Assembly (NCBI RefSeq): GCF_015207735.1
Contig: NZ_JADEWG010000057.1
Location: forward strand, 1 to 37,747
Origin: [Phormidium] sp. LEGE 05292
GTDB lineage: Bacteria; Cyanobacteriota; Cyanobacteriia; Cyanobacteriales; Aerosakkonemataceae
DNA length: 37,747 nucleotides
Direction of reading: 5' to 3'
In this document: positions 17,652 through 26,251 of the stretch, piece after piece
How the letters are laid out: each line of letters begins with the position of its first letter
Numbering within the stretch: position 1 is the first letter of the stretch
Notes under the pieces: model-generated
Databases searched by the model: none
What the model saw: the letters and a program-made list of their open reading frames with translations, nothing else
What the model was told of the DNA's origin: nothing
Made by a program: the position numbers and the translations under genes

Positions 17652-17684
17652 AGATCCCCGACTTCTTGAAGGAATCGGGGATCT
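17652..17684. repeat. Inverted repeat AGATCCCCGA ... TCGGGGATCT
   Basis: Ten-base perfect arms (17652-17661 and 17675-17684) around a 13-base centre that itself contains CTTCTTGAAG. This looks like a dispersed cyanobacterial palindromic repeat. Confidence 0.7.
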
Positions 17685-17702
17685 AGGTTGCAGTAATCAA
17701 CA

Positions 17703-17735
17703 GAAAAACGGTAGAAATTAACCCTACCGTTTTTC
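17703..17735 (-). terminator. Rho-independent terminator of clpC
   Basis: Twelve-base perfect stem (GAAAAACGGTAG at 17703-17714, CTACCGTTTTTC at 17724-17735) with a 9-base loop. On the minus strand the stem ends in a T-run and lies 68 bases past the clpC stop. Confidence 0.7.
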
Positions 17736-17802
17736 AAAACTTTGAAGTTTGAACTTTTGAGTTGAGTAATAACTTAAAACTCAAAACTCAAAACTTCAAA
17801 AC

Positions 17803-20277
17803 TTATTCAGCAGCTTGGGGTAGCAATTCTCGCTTTTCCCCTTGGCGTACTTTTACCTGACCTTGGTCATCTACATCCACAACTACAGTATCTCCGGTTT
17901 GGATGCGACCAGAAAGGATTTCCTCAGCCAAGCTATCTTCCAACAACCGCATAATTGCGCGGCGTAATGGTCTAGCACCATAGCTGGGGTTGTACCCTTC
18001 CTGTACCAAGCGGTCTTTGAAAGCTTCGGTTACTTCTAAAGTAATTTCTTGTTCCAACAGACGACCGAATACTTCCTTGAGCATGATATCAGCAATTTCC
18101 TTAACCTCATCCTTGGAAAGTTGCCGGAAGACAATAATTTCATCCAAACGGTTGAGGAATTCTGGACGGAAGTATTGCTTCAATTCTTCATTAACCAAAG
18201 AACGAATTCGGTTGTACTGCGCTTCGTTTTGGTCGGAGGAGAATTCAAAGCCCAAAGAACCGCCGCCTTTTTCAATTACCTTAGATCCGATGTTGGAGGT
18301 CATGATCAATAAGGTGTTCTTGAAGTCTACCGTCCGACCTTTGGCATCAGTCAAACGACCGTCTTCTAAGATTTGCAGCAGCATATTGAATACATCGGGG
18401 TGAGCTTTTTCGATTTCGTCGAAAAGTACCACAGTGTAGGGACGACGACGTACTGCTTCGGTTAATTGTCCACCTTCGTTGTAACCAACATAACCCGGAG
18501 GAGAACCAATCAACTTAGAAACGGTGTGCCGTTCCATGTATTCCGACATATCCAAGCGGATCATTGCTTCTTCGGAACCAAAGAAGTAGGATGCTAGAGC
18601 TTTGGCTAACTCAGTTTTACCTACCCCGGTTGGGCCAGAGAATACAAAGGAAGCGATCGGACGATTGGGATTTTTCAATCCAACTCTAGCCCGACGGATT
18701 GCCCGTGAAACTGCTGTTACTGCTTCTTCCTGACCAATCAAGCGTTGGTGCAGGGTGTCTTCCATGTGTAGCAGTTTTTCCGACTCAGACTCAGTGAGTT
18801 TATTCACTGGTACACCAGTCCAAGAAGCGACAATTTGAGCGATGTCTTCTTCAGTGACAACTGGTGAAACATCCTTGTTGTCGGAAGTTTCGGTAGCCTT
18901 TTTATTTTGGGAAATAGAGCGAATTTGGCTCTTAATTTCCATTTCTCGATCGCGCAACTCACCTGCTCGGTCAAAGTCTTGGGCTCTCACTGCATCATCT
19001 TTGTCCTTGAGGACTTGACGCAGTTCCTTATCCAATTCTTTCGCTGCTGGTGGTAGTTGCGAGTTAATCAAGCGTACTCTAGAACCTGCTTCATCAACCA
19101 AATCGATCGCCTTATCTGGCAAGAACCGATCGGAGATGTAGCGATCCGATAATTTCGCTGCTGCTTCTAAAGCTTCGTCGGAAATTTTCAGTTTATGGTG
19201 TTGCTCGTAGCGATCGCGCAAACCGTAGAGAATTTCAATTGTTTCCTCTACAGTTGGTTCGCCCACCATTACTGGCTGGAAGCGTCTTTCTAGAGCAGCA
19301 TCTCTTTCAATATGTTTGCGATACTCGTCTAAAGTTGTAGCGCCGATGCACTGGAGTTCGCCCCGTGCTAAAGCAGGTTTGAGGATATTAGCTGCATCGA
19401 TCGCACCCTCAGCCGCACCCGCTCCAATTAGAGTATGTACTTCATCGATCACTAGAATTACATTTCCAGCCGATCGAATTTCATCCATAATCTTCTTCAA
19501 GCGTTCTTCAAATTCACCCCGATATTTAGTACCTGCAACCAGCAAGCCAATATCGAGAGTGACCACCCGCTTATCTTCGAGAATATCTGGTACATCAGAA
19601 TTAGCGATGCGTTGGGCTAAACCTTCTGCGATCGCTGTTTTACCTACACCAGGTTCCCCAATTAATACCGGATTATTCTTAGTCCGCCGACCCAGAATTT
19701 GGATTACCCGTTCAATTTCCCGTTGGCGACCCACCACCGGATCGAGCTTACCTTCCCCAGCCATCTGAGTTAGATTCGAGCCAAACTCATCCAAAGTTGG
19801 AGTTTTTGTTCGCCCTTGACTTACACCAGGGGTAACTTCGGTATTTTCGCCCAGCATCCGAATGACTTGGGTGCGGACTTTCGATAAATCAACACCTAGA
19901 TTTTCTAGAACTCTTGCTGCGACCCCTTCCCCTTCCCGGATCAGACCTAAAAGGAGATGCTCAGTGCCAATGTAGTTATGTCCTAGTTGACGAGCCTCTT
20001 CCAGGGATAACTCCAAAACGCGCTTAGCACGAGGGGTAAACGGTATTTCTACAGCAACAAAACCAGAACCTCTACCGATAATTTTCTCTACTTCAATTCG
20101 AGCGTCTTTCAAATTAACGCCCATCGATTTTAGTACCTTGGCGGCGACACCTGTCCCCTCACCAATCAGACCTAATAAGATCTGTTCTGTACCAACAAAG
20201 TTGTGTCCCAGGCGACGTGCTTCTTCCTGGGCCAGCATGATCACTTTAATAGCCTTTTCTGTAAAGCGTTCAAACAT
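17803..20277 (-). CDS. clpC: ATP-dependent Clp protease ATP-binding subunit ClpC (HSP100)
   Basis: 824 residues. AAA+ unfoldase that feeds proteins to the ClpP/ClpR peptidase. Two N-terminal Clp repeats (1-75 and 78-145, each with LGHNxxGTEHxLLGL) bind substrates and adaptors. AAA-1 has GEPGVGKTA and [19 protein letters not shown]-type middle segment ([19 protein letters not shown]) separates the rings. AAA-2 has [24 protein letters not shown] and the sensor GARPLRRAI. The ClpP-contact loop looks normal ([10 protein letters not shown] region). Length and order match the cyanobacterial and chloroplast ClpC. Single-gene unit with its own terminator. Confidence 0.97.
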   Translation of the reverse strand: MFERFTEKAIKVIMLAQEEARRLGHNFVGTEQILLGLIGEGTGVAAKVLKSMGVNLKDARIEVEKIIGRGSGFVAVEIPFTPRAKRVLELSLEEARQLGHNYIGTEHLLLGLIREGEGVAARVLENLGVDLSKVRTQVIRMLGENTEVTPGVSQGRTKTPTLDEFGSNLTQMAGEGKLDPVVGRQREIERVIQILGRRTKNNPVLIGEPGVGKTAIAEGLAQRIANSDVPDILEDKRVVTLDIGLLVAGTKYRGEFEERLKKIMDEIRSAGNVILVIDEVHTLIGAGAAEGAIDAANILKPALARGELQCIGATTLDEYRKHIERDAALERRFQPVMVGEPTVEETIEILYGLRDRYEQHHKLKISDEALEAAAKLSDRYISDRFLPDKAIDLVDEAGSRVRLINSQLPPAAKELDKELRQVLKDKDDAVRAQDFDRAGELRDREMEIKSQIRSISQNKKATETSDNKDVSPVVTEEDIAQIVASWTGVPVNKLTESESEKLLHMEDTLHQRLIGQEEAVTAVSRAIRRARVGLKNPNRPIASFVFSGPTGVGKTELAKALASYFFGSEEAMIRLDMSEYMERHTVSKLIGSPPGYVGYNEGGQLTEAVRRRPYTVVLFDEIEKAHPDVFNMLLQILEDGRLTDAKGRTVDFKNTLLIMTSNIGSKVIEKGGGSLGFEFSSDQNEAQYNRIRSLVNEELKQYFRPEFLNRLDEIIVFRQLSKDEVKEIADIMLKEVFGRLLEQEITLEVTEAFKDRLVQEGYNPSYGARPLRRAIMRLLEDSLAEEILSGRIQTGDTVVVDVDDQGQVKVRQGEKRELLPQAAE

Positions 20278-20502
20278 GGCAGCTTTCCATCACCTGCTGA
20301 GTCCCGGTAGGTTTGATTCTAGCATAGGGATTCTGAAGGGCTGTCATTATCTTTGGCAAACACCCCTTAAGATGACTAAATTTATTAATAAAAAATTGGC
20401 GCTTTTGCATAGGCAATAGGTGCTACGTAGACGTTCTCCGAGCGCCATTTATTTAGCTAAAACATCTAAACTCTTCCTTTACTAACTCTTAATTTTTTCC
20501 TT

Positions 20503-21195
20503 TTAATTAGCAATTTCTTTAATTTGTAATTCCCAACCACAAGCAGCAAGACGCAAGCCAATTTGCTGTTCCCACTCAGCCAAAGTCTGAGTAAATTCGG
20601 GATAGTGTAAGCCATTGAGCCAAAGAATCAAAGCATCTTCACCTGTATCTTGATAGTATCCGCGTCGCCTTCCAGCTACTTTAAAGCCAAACTTTTCGTA
20701 AAGAGAGATGGCTGGCTGATTGGACGCTTTTACTTCTAAGGTGGCTCGTTCTAAACCTCGTTGTCTGGCTCTAGACAACAAAACTAGCAGCATCGCCTGA
20801 CCTAAACCTTGATGTTGGTAGTCGGGACAGACAGCCACAATTGTAATGTGTGCCTCATCTAAAATAGCCCACTGACAGCCCATTGCCAAGAGTCGGGTAC
20901 TGGGGACTGGGGACCGCCATCGACTGGGGACTGGGGACAAGGGGACAAGGGGACAAGGGGAATCTTTACTTTCTGCTCCCCTGCTCCTCTGCTCCCCTGC
21001 TCCTCTGCCCCTCTGCTCCTCTGCCCCTCTGCTCCCCCGATCTGCCAAAATTAACATAACGTCACTATTAGGGCTGTCTAACTCTCTTTGGTAGCCTTCC
21101 AGAGTCCAGAGTCCAGCGAAACATTTTTGGTCTAGTTCGACTACTGCTGGTAGTAAGTCTGTGGTTAAAGGTTGAATAGTTAGTATATGTGTCAA
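20503..21195 (-). CDS. rimI: Ribosomal protein alanine N-acetyltransferase RimI (GNAT) with a repeat-derived insert
   Basis: 230 residues against about 160-180 for cyanobacterial RimI. The GNAT core is intact: start TIQPLTTDLLPAVVELDQKCF, acetyl-CoA loop QHQGLGQ at 127-133, and the RimI-typical GLERATLEVKASNQPAISLYEKFGF then GRRRGYYQDTGEDALILWL. Residues about 53-102 (rich in RG, RSRGAE, PLVPLSPVPS) are encoded by short tandem repeats at 20890-21039 and fall between two expected beta strands. The likely start is a TTG at 21195; no in-frame ATG is close. It is divergent from lysA. Function (acetylating S18 or Ala/Thr N termini) is by family; whether this copy still folds is uncertain. Confidence 0.85.
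   Translation of the reverse strand: MTHILTIQPLTTDLLPAVVELDQKCFAGLWTLEGYQRELDSPNSDVMLILADRGSRGAEEQRGRGAGEQRSRGAESKDSPCPLVPLSPVPSRWRSPVPSTRLLAMGCQWAILDEAHITIVAVCPDYQHQGLGQAMLLVLLSRARQRGLERATLEVKASNQPAISLYEKFGFKVAGRRRGYYQDTGEDALILWLNGLHYPEFTQTLAEWEQQIGLRLAACGWELQIKEIAN
20890..21039. repeat. In-frame short tandem repeat cluster within rimI
   Basis: Two repeat types abut: ACTGGGG-type 7-bp and GGGGACAA 8-bp units at about 20894-20960, and CTCCTCTG/CCCCTCTG 8-bp units at about 20975-21040. Both kinds are found outside genes elsewhere in this window (1-32, 6689-6740), which shows that they are mobile or expandable repeats rather than original rimI sequence. Confidence 0.9.
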
Positions 21196-21269
21196 GGCGC
21201 GATTGTAAACTGGTGAAAGTGAATCACTTAAGCTTGTTATTTTGAATTTTTGAGGATCGCTCTCACACT

Positions 21270-22652
21270 ATGGTATCAACTCACCCAGCCGGGGTTCGCA
21301 ATTCTGGTTCTCAGTATTTGTCTGATTCCAGGAGTGCTACTGCTTCGCCAAATCAGGAACTTTTACCTTTGACAGCTCAGGTTAATAGTAGTGGCTGTTT
21401 GGAAATTGGTGGCTGTGATGTCACTTCTCTGGTGGCGCAGTTCGGTTCGCCACTTTATATTTTGGATGAAGAAACTCTCAGAACTGCTTGTCGCCAGTAT
21501 CACGATAGTTTTAAGACTTACTATGCTGGGGAATCTCAGGTAGTTTATGCTTCTAAGGCTTGGAATTGTTTGGCGGTTTGTGCGATCGTCCACAGTGAAG
21601 GTTTAGCTGTAGAAGTAGTATCTGGAGGCGAACTGTACACTGCTATTCAAGCTGGTATAGCTCCTGAAAAACTCTATTTTCACGGCAATAATAAGTCAGT
21701 TCAGGAATTAGATTTGGCGATCGCATCCCAATGTACAATTATCGTCGATAATTGGCTAGAATTGGAAACTTTGGCTAGTTTAGCTAAATTGCCAGTATCA
21801 ATTATGCTGCGGCTAACTCCGGGGATCGAATGTCATACTCACGAATATATCCGCACTGGTCACTTAGATAGTAAATTTGGCTTCGATCCCCATCAAATAG
21901 ATCAAGTATTTAGCTTTGTTAGCAAAAATCCTAACCTTAAATGTATAGGACTACACGCTCACATTGGTTCGCAAATTTTTGAACTCCAACCTCATCAAGA
22001 TTTACCAGGAGTAATGGTAGGCTGGCTGAAAAAAGCAGCTGATTATGGTTTGCCTGTAACTCATTTAAATATTGGTGGTGGTTTAGGTATTCGCTACACG
22101 GAAACAGATGATCCTCCAAGTATTGCTGAATGGTCGAAGGTTGTTTGTGAATCTGTAACGGCTGCTTGTCAAGCTCAACAAGTACCTTTGCCAAAATTAA
22201 TGTGTGAACCTGGACGTTCTTTAATTGGTTCTGCTTGTGTGACAGCTTACACGATCGGGAGTCGGAAAGAAGTCCCCGAAATTCGCACTTATATTTCTGT
22301 AGATGGGGGGATGTCGGATAATCCTCGTCCTATTACTTATCAATCAGTTTACCGAGCTGTTGTCGCCAATCGGATGTCTGCGCCTTTAACAGAAACGGTG
22401 ACTGTTGCTGGTAAACATTGTGAGTCAGGAGATGTCTTGATTAAAGATATTTCTTTGCCACCAACTCAAACGGGAGATATTTTGGTGGTGCCCAGTACAG
22501 GTGCTTACAATTACAGCATGGCTTCTAACTATAACCGAGTGCCTCGTCCGGCAGCGGTTTTAGTCAAAGATGGGGAAGCGAATGTAATTATTCGGCGGGA
22601 GACTTATCAGGATTTGATAAGATGCGATCGTCTCCCAGAGCGACTAATCTAG
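21270..22652 (+). CDS. lysA: Diaminopimelate decarboxylase
   Basis: 460 residues. PLP enzyme converting meso-diaminopimelate to lysine. A fold-type III barrel carries Lys96 in VVYASKAWNC (the Schiff-base lysine), LHAHIGSQIF, the phosphate-binding GGGLGI, CEPGRSLIG, the C-terminal catalytic CESGD and AYNYSMASNYNR. The first 35-40 residues are a variable extension, as in other cyanobacterial LysA. It heads a plausible lysA-cdaA-uppS series on the plus strand, but a repeat-filled gap of about 400 bases separates it from cdaA. Confidence 0.97.
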   Translation: MVSTHPAGVRNSGSQYLSDSRSATASPNQELLPLTAQVNSSGCLEIGGCDVTSLVAQFGSPLYILDEETLRTACRQYHDSFKTYYAGESQVVYASKAWNCLAVCAIVHSEGLAVEVVSGGELYTAIQAGIAPEKLYFHGNNKSVQELDLAIASQCTIIVDNWLELETLASLAKLPVSIMLRLTPGIECHTHEYIRTGHLDSKFGFDPHQIDQVFSFVSKNPNLKCIGLHAHIGSQIFELQPHQDLPGVMVGWLKKAADYGLPVTHLNIGGGLGIRYTETDDPPSIAEWSKVVCESVTAACQAQQVPLPKLMCEPGRSLIGSACVTAYTIGSRKEVPEIRTYISVDGGMSDNPRPITYQSVYRAVVANRMSAPLTETVTVAGKHCESGDVLIKDISLPPTQTGDILVVPSTGAYNYSMASNYNRVPRPAAVLVKDGEANVIIRRETYQDLIRCDRLPERLI

Positions 22653-23068
22653 AACTGTAAGGCAGCAGGGGAACTCTAGGAGCAGGGGCGGGGGGAGGCG
22701 AATTCAAAACTCAAAAGTTAAAATGTGCTCCGCACCGCTACGCTAACTTAATTCCAACCTTTGTTGGAGCCTTCTGCCTTGGAGCCTTCTGCCTACAAAA
22801 ATATTGAGTTTTGAATAAATGGTTTTTGAACGGCGAAAAGCAATATTTATCTCAGAACATGAAAAAATTTTTTCGATCGATTTCAGTCAAAAAAACAATT
22901 AAAATTAAATGAAATTAAATGAACAATCTGAGAATTTGTAAAGCTTTGATACCACTGGTAATAATTGAAATTATGATAAAAATACATTCTTTTTGGCTAA
23001 ACTCTCGTTCAGCTTAATTGATATGGTTAGGAGCAAGAGCAGTTGTAGAGTTATTTATTCCAGAACTG
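22653..23068. other. Intergenic region between lysA and cdaA with repeats
   Basis: Contains G-rich 7-8 bp repeats (22664-22696), a TTCAAAACTCAAAAG element (22702-22726), a GCTCCGCACCGCTACGC dispersed-repeat piece (about 22725-22745), two exact copies of TTGGAGCCTTCTGCC (22764-22793), then AT-rich DNA up to the gene, where the cdaA promoter should lie. No gene is supported. Confidence 0.7.
22764..22793. repeat. 15-bp direct tandem repeat TTGGAGCCTTCTGCC (x2)
   Basis: Two exact adjacent copies. The GCCTTCTGCC part recurs in the opposite sense as GGCAGAAGGC at 26203-26233. Confidence 0.8.
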
Positions 23069-23974
23069 ATGGGAGATGCGCTACGTAAATGGCTGACCGA
23101 CCCTGGTTGGGTTCTACGTTTAGTTGATGTGGGGTTGGTTCTGGCTCTCACCTACATGGTGCTGGTCATCATTGGTGAGCGACGCACCCTTTGGGTGGTC
23201 AGGGGATTTATTATCTTGATGTTGGCTAGTGTGTTAAGCAAAAGCTTAGACCTGTATCTCTTAAGTTTTGTTCTGGATAAATTAGTTGTTGGCTCAGCTG
23301 TGGCGATGGCTGTGATCTTCCAGTCGGAGTTTCGCAGGTTTTTAGAACAGCTTGGTCGAGGGGATATTATGCAATTGTTTAATCACCCTGGTCGAGTTAC
23401 ACCTAAGCAGGACAGTGTAACTGACGAAATTGTAGATGCGGTGAAAGAACTCTCGCAAAACCGGATCGGTGCTTTAATCATAATGGAAACGAGTAGTCCA
23501 ATTGATGAGCAGGATTTTTCGGTGCCAGGAGTGAAACTGAATGCGGAAGTATCAAAGGAACTGTTACAGACGATTTTTCAGACTTCAACTTTATTACATG
23601 ATGGGGCGGTGTTGATTGCAGGTTCGCGAATTGTGTCTGCGGGAGTGATTTTACCTCTTTCGGAGCGGACGGCATCTCGCCAGTTGGGGACACGCCATCG
23701 GGCGGCGATGGGAATTACAGAACGGGTCGAAAATTGCTTGTGTATTGTTGTATCTGAAGAAACGGGGTCAATTTCGTTAGCCGAAAGGGGTGTACTAAAT
23801 CGACCTTTAACCAGCAGTAAACTAAAGGAACTTCTGGAATTGCGCTTTTCTCCTTCTAGTGATGAGAGGGCTGTGGCTCCTATACGTACTTTAGGTCGGC
23901 AAATTGGTTCTGGTGGACAGGCGCTGTTTGGGCGTTTGTTCGGTTCGCGCTCAAATTCACGGGATAAGAAATGA
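23069..23974 (+). CDS. cdaA: Diadenylate cyclase CdaA (DisA_N domain, membrane)
   Basis: 301 residues from the ATG at 23069 (MGDALRKWLTDPGW...), which matches where the family usually begins; a TTG at 23018 is an alternative. Makes c-di-AMP from two ATP. Three membrane helices in the first 90 residues (LVDVGLVLALTYMVLVII, GFIILMLASVL, LLSFVLDKLVVGSAVAMAVIF) precede the DisA_N catalytic domain with DGA (178-180, in LLHDGAVLIAGSRI) and RHR (209-211, in GTRHRAAMGITE). Both motifs are intact. c-di-AMP controls potassium uptake, turgor and, in cyanobacteria, diurnal carbon flux. No CdaR partner is next door; uppS follows 147 bases later. Confidence 0.93.
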   Translation: MGDALRKWLTDPGWVLRLVDVGLVLALTYMVLVIIGERRTLWVVRGFIILMLASVLSKSLDLYLLSFVLDKLVVGSAVAMAVIFQSEFRRFLEQLGRGDIMQLFNHPGRVTPKQDSVTDEIVDAVKELSQNRIGALIIMETSSPIDEQDFSVPGVKLNAEVSKELLQTIFQTSTLLHDGAVLIAGSRIVSAGVILPLSERTASRQLGTRHRAAMGITERVENCLCIVVSEETGSISLAERGVLNRPLTSSKLKELLELRFSPSSDERAVAPIRTLGRQIGSGGQALFGRLFGSRSNSRDKK

Positions 23975-24121
23975 CTTGTCAGTGAGGACAAATAGGCGCA
24001 AGCTATTTAAAATAACGATGTGATGATTCGGACATTATGCTTCTTAGATGGTAAAGATTAACTGAATTGAAATTGTTCATGCCATTGAAAAACTAACGCA
24101 TTCAAGATTTTTAAAGTTTAT

Positions 24122-24871
24122 ATGACGGCTAAGCAAACTGTTTTGAAATATCTGCCGGATGATTTGGAGCCAGAGAGATTGCCCCGGCACGTAGCGGTGA
24201 TTATGGATGGCAATGGTCGCTGGGCGAAACAACAAGGTTTACCGCGAATTATGGGGCATAGGCGAGGGGTTGATGCGCTGAAAAATTTGTTGCGCTGTTG
24301 TAAGGATTGGGGAATTGGGGCGTTAACTGCTTATGCTTTTTCGACGGAGAATTGGGGGCGGCCTTTAGAGGAAGTTGATTTTTTGATGACTTTGTTTGAA
24401 CGGGTTTTGCGTCAAGAATTGCGGGAAATGATGGAGGAGAATGTGCAAATTCGTTTTGTGGGTAATTTAAATTCTCTACCTTCGTCGTTGCAAGCTGAGA
24501 TTGAGCGATCGATGGCTGAAACGAAAGAAAATCAAGGGATTAAGTTTACAGTTGCGACGAATTATGGGGGAAGGGAGGAGATTTTACAGGCTTGTCGGGC
24601 GATCGCAAATCAAGTCAAACAAGGTACTTTAAATCCAGAAGAAATTGATGGATCTTTGTTTGAAAGTCATCTTTATACTGCGGGAATTTGCGATCCTGAT
24701 TTATTAATTCGTACTAGTGGCGAAATGCGTATTAGTAATTTTCTGCTTTGGCAAATGGCTTATGCAGAAATTTATATTACCCAAACTCTTTGGCCTGATT
24801 TTGACCGGAAGGAGTTTCATCAAGCTTTGTGTGCTTATCAGCGACGCGATCGACGTTTTGGAAAAGTTTAG
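24122..24871 (+). CDS. uppS: Isoprenyl transferase (undecaprenyl diphosphate synthase)
   Basis: 249 residues. Cis-prenyltransferase that extends farnesyl diphosphate to the C55 carrier for peptidoglycan and other glycans. Region I is [14 protein letters not shown] with Asp29; the substrate arginines lie in STENWGRP and [25 protein letters not shown]-terminal YQRRDRRFG is typical. A normal-length, complete protein. Probably in one transcription unit with cdaA. Its 3' flank is the 69-bp tandem repeat starting 9 bases after the stop. Confidence 0.95.
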   Translation: MTAKQTVLKYLPDDLEPERLPRHVAVIMDGNGRWAKQQGLPRIMGHRRGVDALKNLLRCCKDWGIGALTAYAFSTENWGRPLEEVDFLMTLFERVLRQELREMMEENVQIRFVGNLNSLPSSLQAEIERSMAETKENQGIKFTVATNYGGREEILQACRAIANQVKQGTLNPEEIDGSLFESHLYTAGICDPDLLIRTSGEMRISNFLLWQMAYAEIYITQTLWPDFDRKEFHQALCAYQRRDRRFGKV

Positions 24872-24880
24872 CAAACAACT

Positions 24881-25230
24881 GGTTCGTTGTAAGGACTTTA
24901 GTCCTTCTATTTAGCAAAGAAATGACTGAAGTCGCTACAACAAACAACTGGTTCGTTGTAAGGACTTTAGTCCTTCTATTTAGCAAAGAAACGACTGAAG
25001 TCGCTACAACAAACAACTGGTTTGTTGTAAGGACTTTAGTCCTTCTATTTGGCAAAGAAACGACTAAAGTCGCTACAACAAACAACTGGTTCGTTGTAAG
25101 GACTTTAGTCCTTCTATTTAGCAAAGAAACGACTGAAGTCGCTACAACAAACAACTGGTTTGTTGTGAGGACTTTAGTCCTTCTATCTGGCAAAGAAACG
25201 ACTAAAGTCGTCACTACAAACCGACTAAAG
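24881..25230. repeat. 69-bp tandem repeat, five units, each with two hairpins
   Basis: Units start at 24881, 24950, 25019, 25088 and 25157, exactly 69 bases apart and more than 90% identical; a partial sixth follows at about 25205. Each unit has the perfect palindrome AAGGACTTTAGTCCTT, a second small stem CGACT(G/A)AAGTCG, and outer GTTGTA...CTACAAC arms that can pair, so the unit is an imperfect inverted repeat. Unit 5 and its flank carry most changes. Because 69 is a multiple of three, both strands stay open through the array, giving artificial open frames with 23-residue repeats. A single, inverted relative lies at 34764-34828. Confidence 0.92.
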
Positions 25231-25249
25231 TCGCTACAACAAACAGATA

Positions 25250-25522
25250 TTAAGGCCCTGAGAAAACTGCTTCTTCAATGTCGCGGCGACTCAGGGAATA
25301 TTTAAAAGAACGCTGAATATCCTGACCATTTTCCCCTGCGTTGAGATAACGAACTGTTATTTGGTCAATATCTAACCACAATTCTGCTTTCCAGGCGGGT
25401 TTTTCTACTCGCCAACAATGCAGTTCTGTTTCATCTTGTTGACATCCTTGCACTTTTAACCATTGTTCAATTTCTGGTAGAGGATGGTTATACAAGGGAG
25501 TTTCTGGAGGAGGAATCGTCAT
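25250..25522 (-). CDS. DUF3143 family protein
   Basis: 90 residues: LYNHPLPEIEQWLKVQGCQQDETELHCWRVEKPAWKAELWLDIDQITVRYL matches my recollection of this small cyanobacterial family. No membrane segment or catalytic motif; function unknown. It lies 54 bases downstream of the J-domain gene on the same strand, and I recall the two families as neighbours in many cyanobacteria, so they may act together. Its 3' end reaches the edge of the 69-bp repeat array. No Shine-Dalgarno is visible. Confidence 0.85.
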   Translation of the reverse strand: MTIPPPETPLYNHPLPEIEQWLKVQGCQQDETELHCWRVEKPAWKAELWLDIDQITVRYLNAGENGQDIQRSFKYSLSRRDIEEAVFSGP

Positions 25523-25576
25523 AGTTTAATAAGTTAAAGGTGAGGAATCGTTAACCTTTAATTATTTTTACCCTTA

Positions 25577-26149
25577 TTAGCCCAGAGATGGTGCAGAGTG
25601 AACCGGGAATGAACTTACTGGAGTGGGAGTTGCTTGTTTGAGTATGGTTTGATTTGCTGTGTCTGTAACTATGGGTTGTAATGCTGTCTCACCACGAGTT
25701 AAGGCGACAAAGAAGGCTAAGGCTAAACAGCCAATGAAGGTTAACAGGAGGAGAAATAAGGCAAAAATTTCTCCTCCATCGAGGGGTCTGTCGGTGGGGT
25801 CGAGGTAGGCGGAAGAGGTTTTTTGGACTGGTTGGTGTAGGTTTGGCTTTGGCTGAACTACGGCGACGCGAGAGTAGCCTATTTGATAGTCGTAGGTTAG
25901 CCTGCGTTCTGGGTTGCTGAGGGTGGCGTAGGCTTCGTTGAGTTGTTGGAATTTGCTGGTGGCGATCGCTTTTGGTAAATTTGTAGTGTCGGGATGGTAG
26001 CGTTTGCTTAATTCCCGGTATGCACGCCGAATTTCTACAGGGGATGCGGCAGGATGCAGCCCTAATAAGGCGTAATAACTCGAATTTATGCGATCTTTGG
26101 TGGAAACGCTGGTTTCGTTTTGGTTTTCTGTCGCCCTGTTGCTAGTCAC
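25577..26149 (-). CDS. Membrane-anchored J-domain protein
   Basis: 190 residues, GTG start. Residues 24-88 form a J domain (YYALLGLHPAASPVEIRRAYRELSKRYHPD) with the HPD motif at 52-54 that stimulates DnaK/Hsp70. A linker leads to one membrane helix at about 127-150 (GEIFALFLLLLTFIGCLALAFFV) and a short tail. No zinc-finger or C-terminal substrate domains, so it is a class III J protein that recruits Hsp70 to a membrane. Upstream partner of the DUF3143 gene in a two-gene unit. Confidence 0.92.
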   Translation of the reverse strand: MTSNRATENQNETSVSTKDRINSSYYALLGLHPAASPVEIRRAYRELSKRYHPDTTNLPKAIATSKFQQLNEAYATLSNPERRLTYDYQIGYSRVAVVQPKPNLHQPVQKTSSAYLDPTDRPLDGGEIFALFLLLLTFIGCLALAFFVALTRGETALQPIVTDTANQTILKQATPTPVSSFPVHSAPSLG

Positions 26150-26202
26150 CTCTGCTTCCCTCTGACTAGTTGTGAAAGTTTATCGACTATTTTAGTCTAA
26201 GA

Positions 26203-26233
26203 AGGCAGAAGGCAGAGGGCAGAAGGCAGAAGG
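26203..26233. repeat. 7-bp repeat GGCAGAA
   Basis: Four to five imperfect GGCAGAA units between the J-domain gene and the HU-TPR-HNH gene. Confidence 0.8.
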
Positions 26234-26251
26234 GAAGAAGATTTACATAAA

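Larger units (their letters stand above)
17435..17802. other. Repeat-rich intergenic region between clpC and the transglutaminase gene
   Basis: 368 bases filled with distinct repeats: a GGCACGCTACGC element with a HIP1-like site at about 17500-17524, four 9-bp GATTTACAG units at 17526-17561, an AGATCCCCGA inverted repeat at 17652-17684, the clpC terminator hairpin at 17703-17735, and an AACTCAAAACT-type repeat at 17738-17799. No gene. Confidence 0.8.

Noticed and set aside
22860-23017. Possible small RNA or riboswitch in the cdaA leader
   Set aside because: AT-rich, without a recognisable conserved fold.
24881-25230. Possible CRISPR array
   Set aside because: Units are joined head to tail with no unique spacers and contain their own palindromes; no cas genes nearby.
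24777-25305. Two open frames (one on each strand) of 145-158 residues with 23-residue repeats
   Set aside because: They exist only because the 69-bp unit is a multiple of three; they overlap uppS and the DUF3143 gene, and the DNA is a hairpin repeat.
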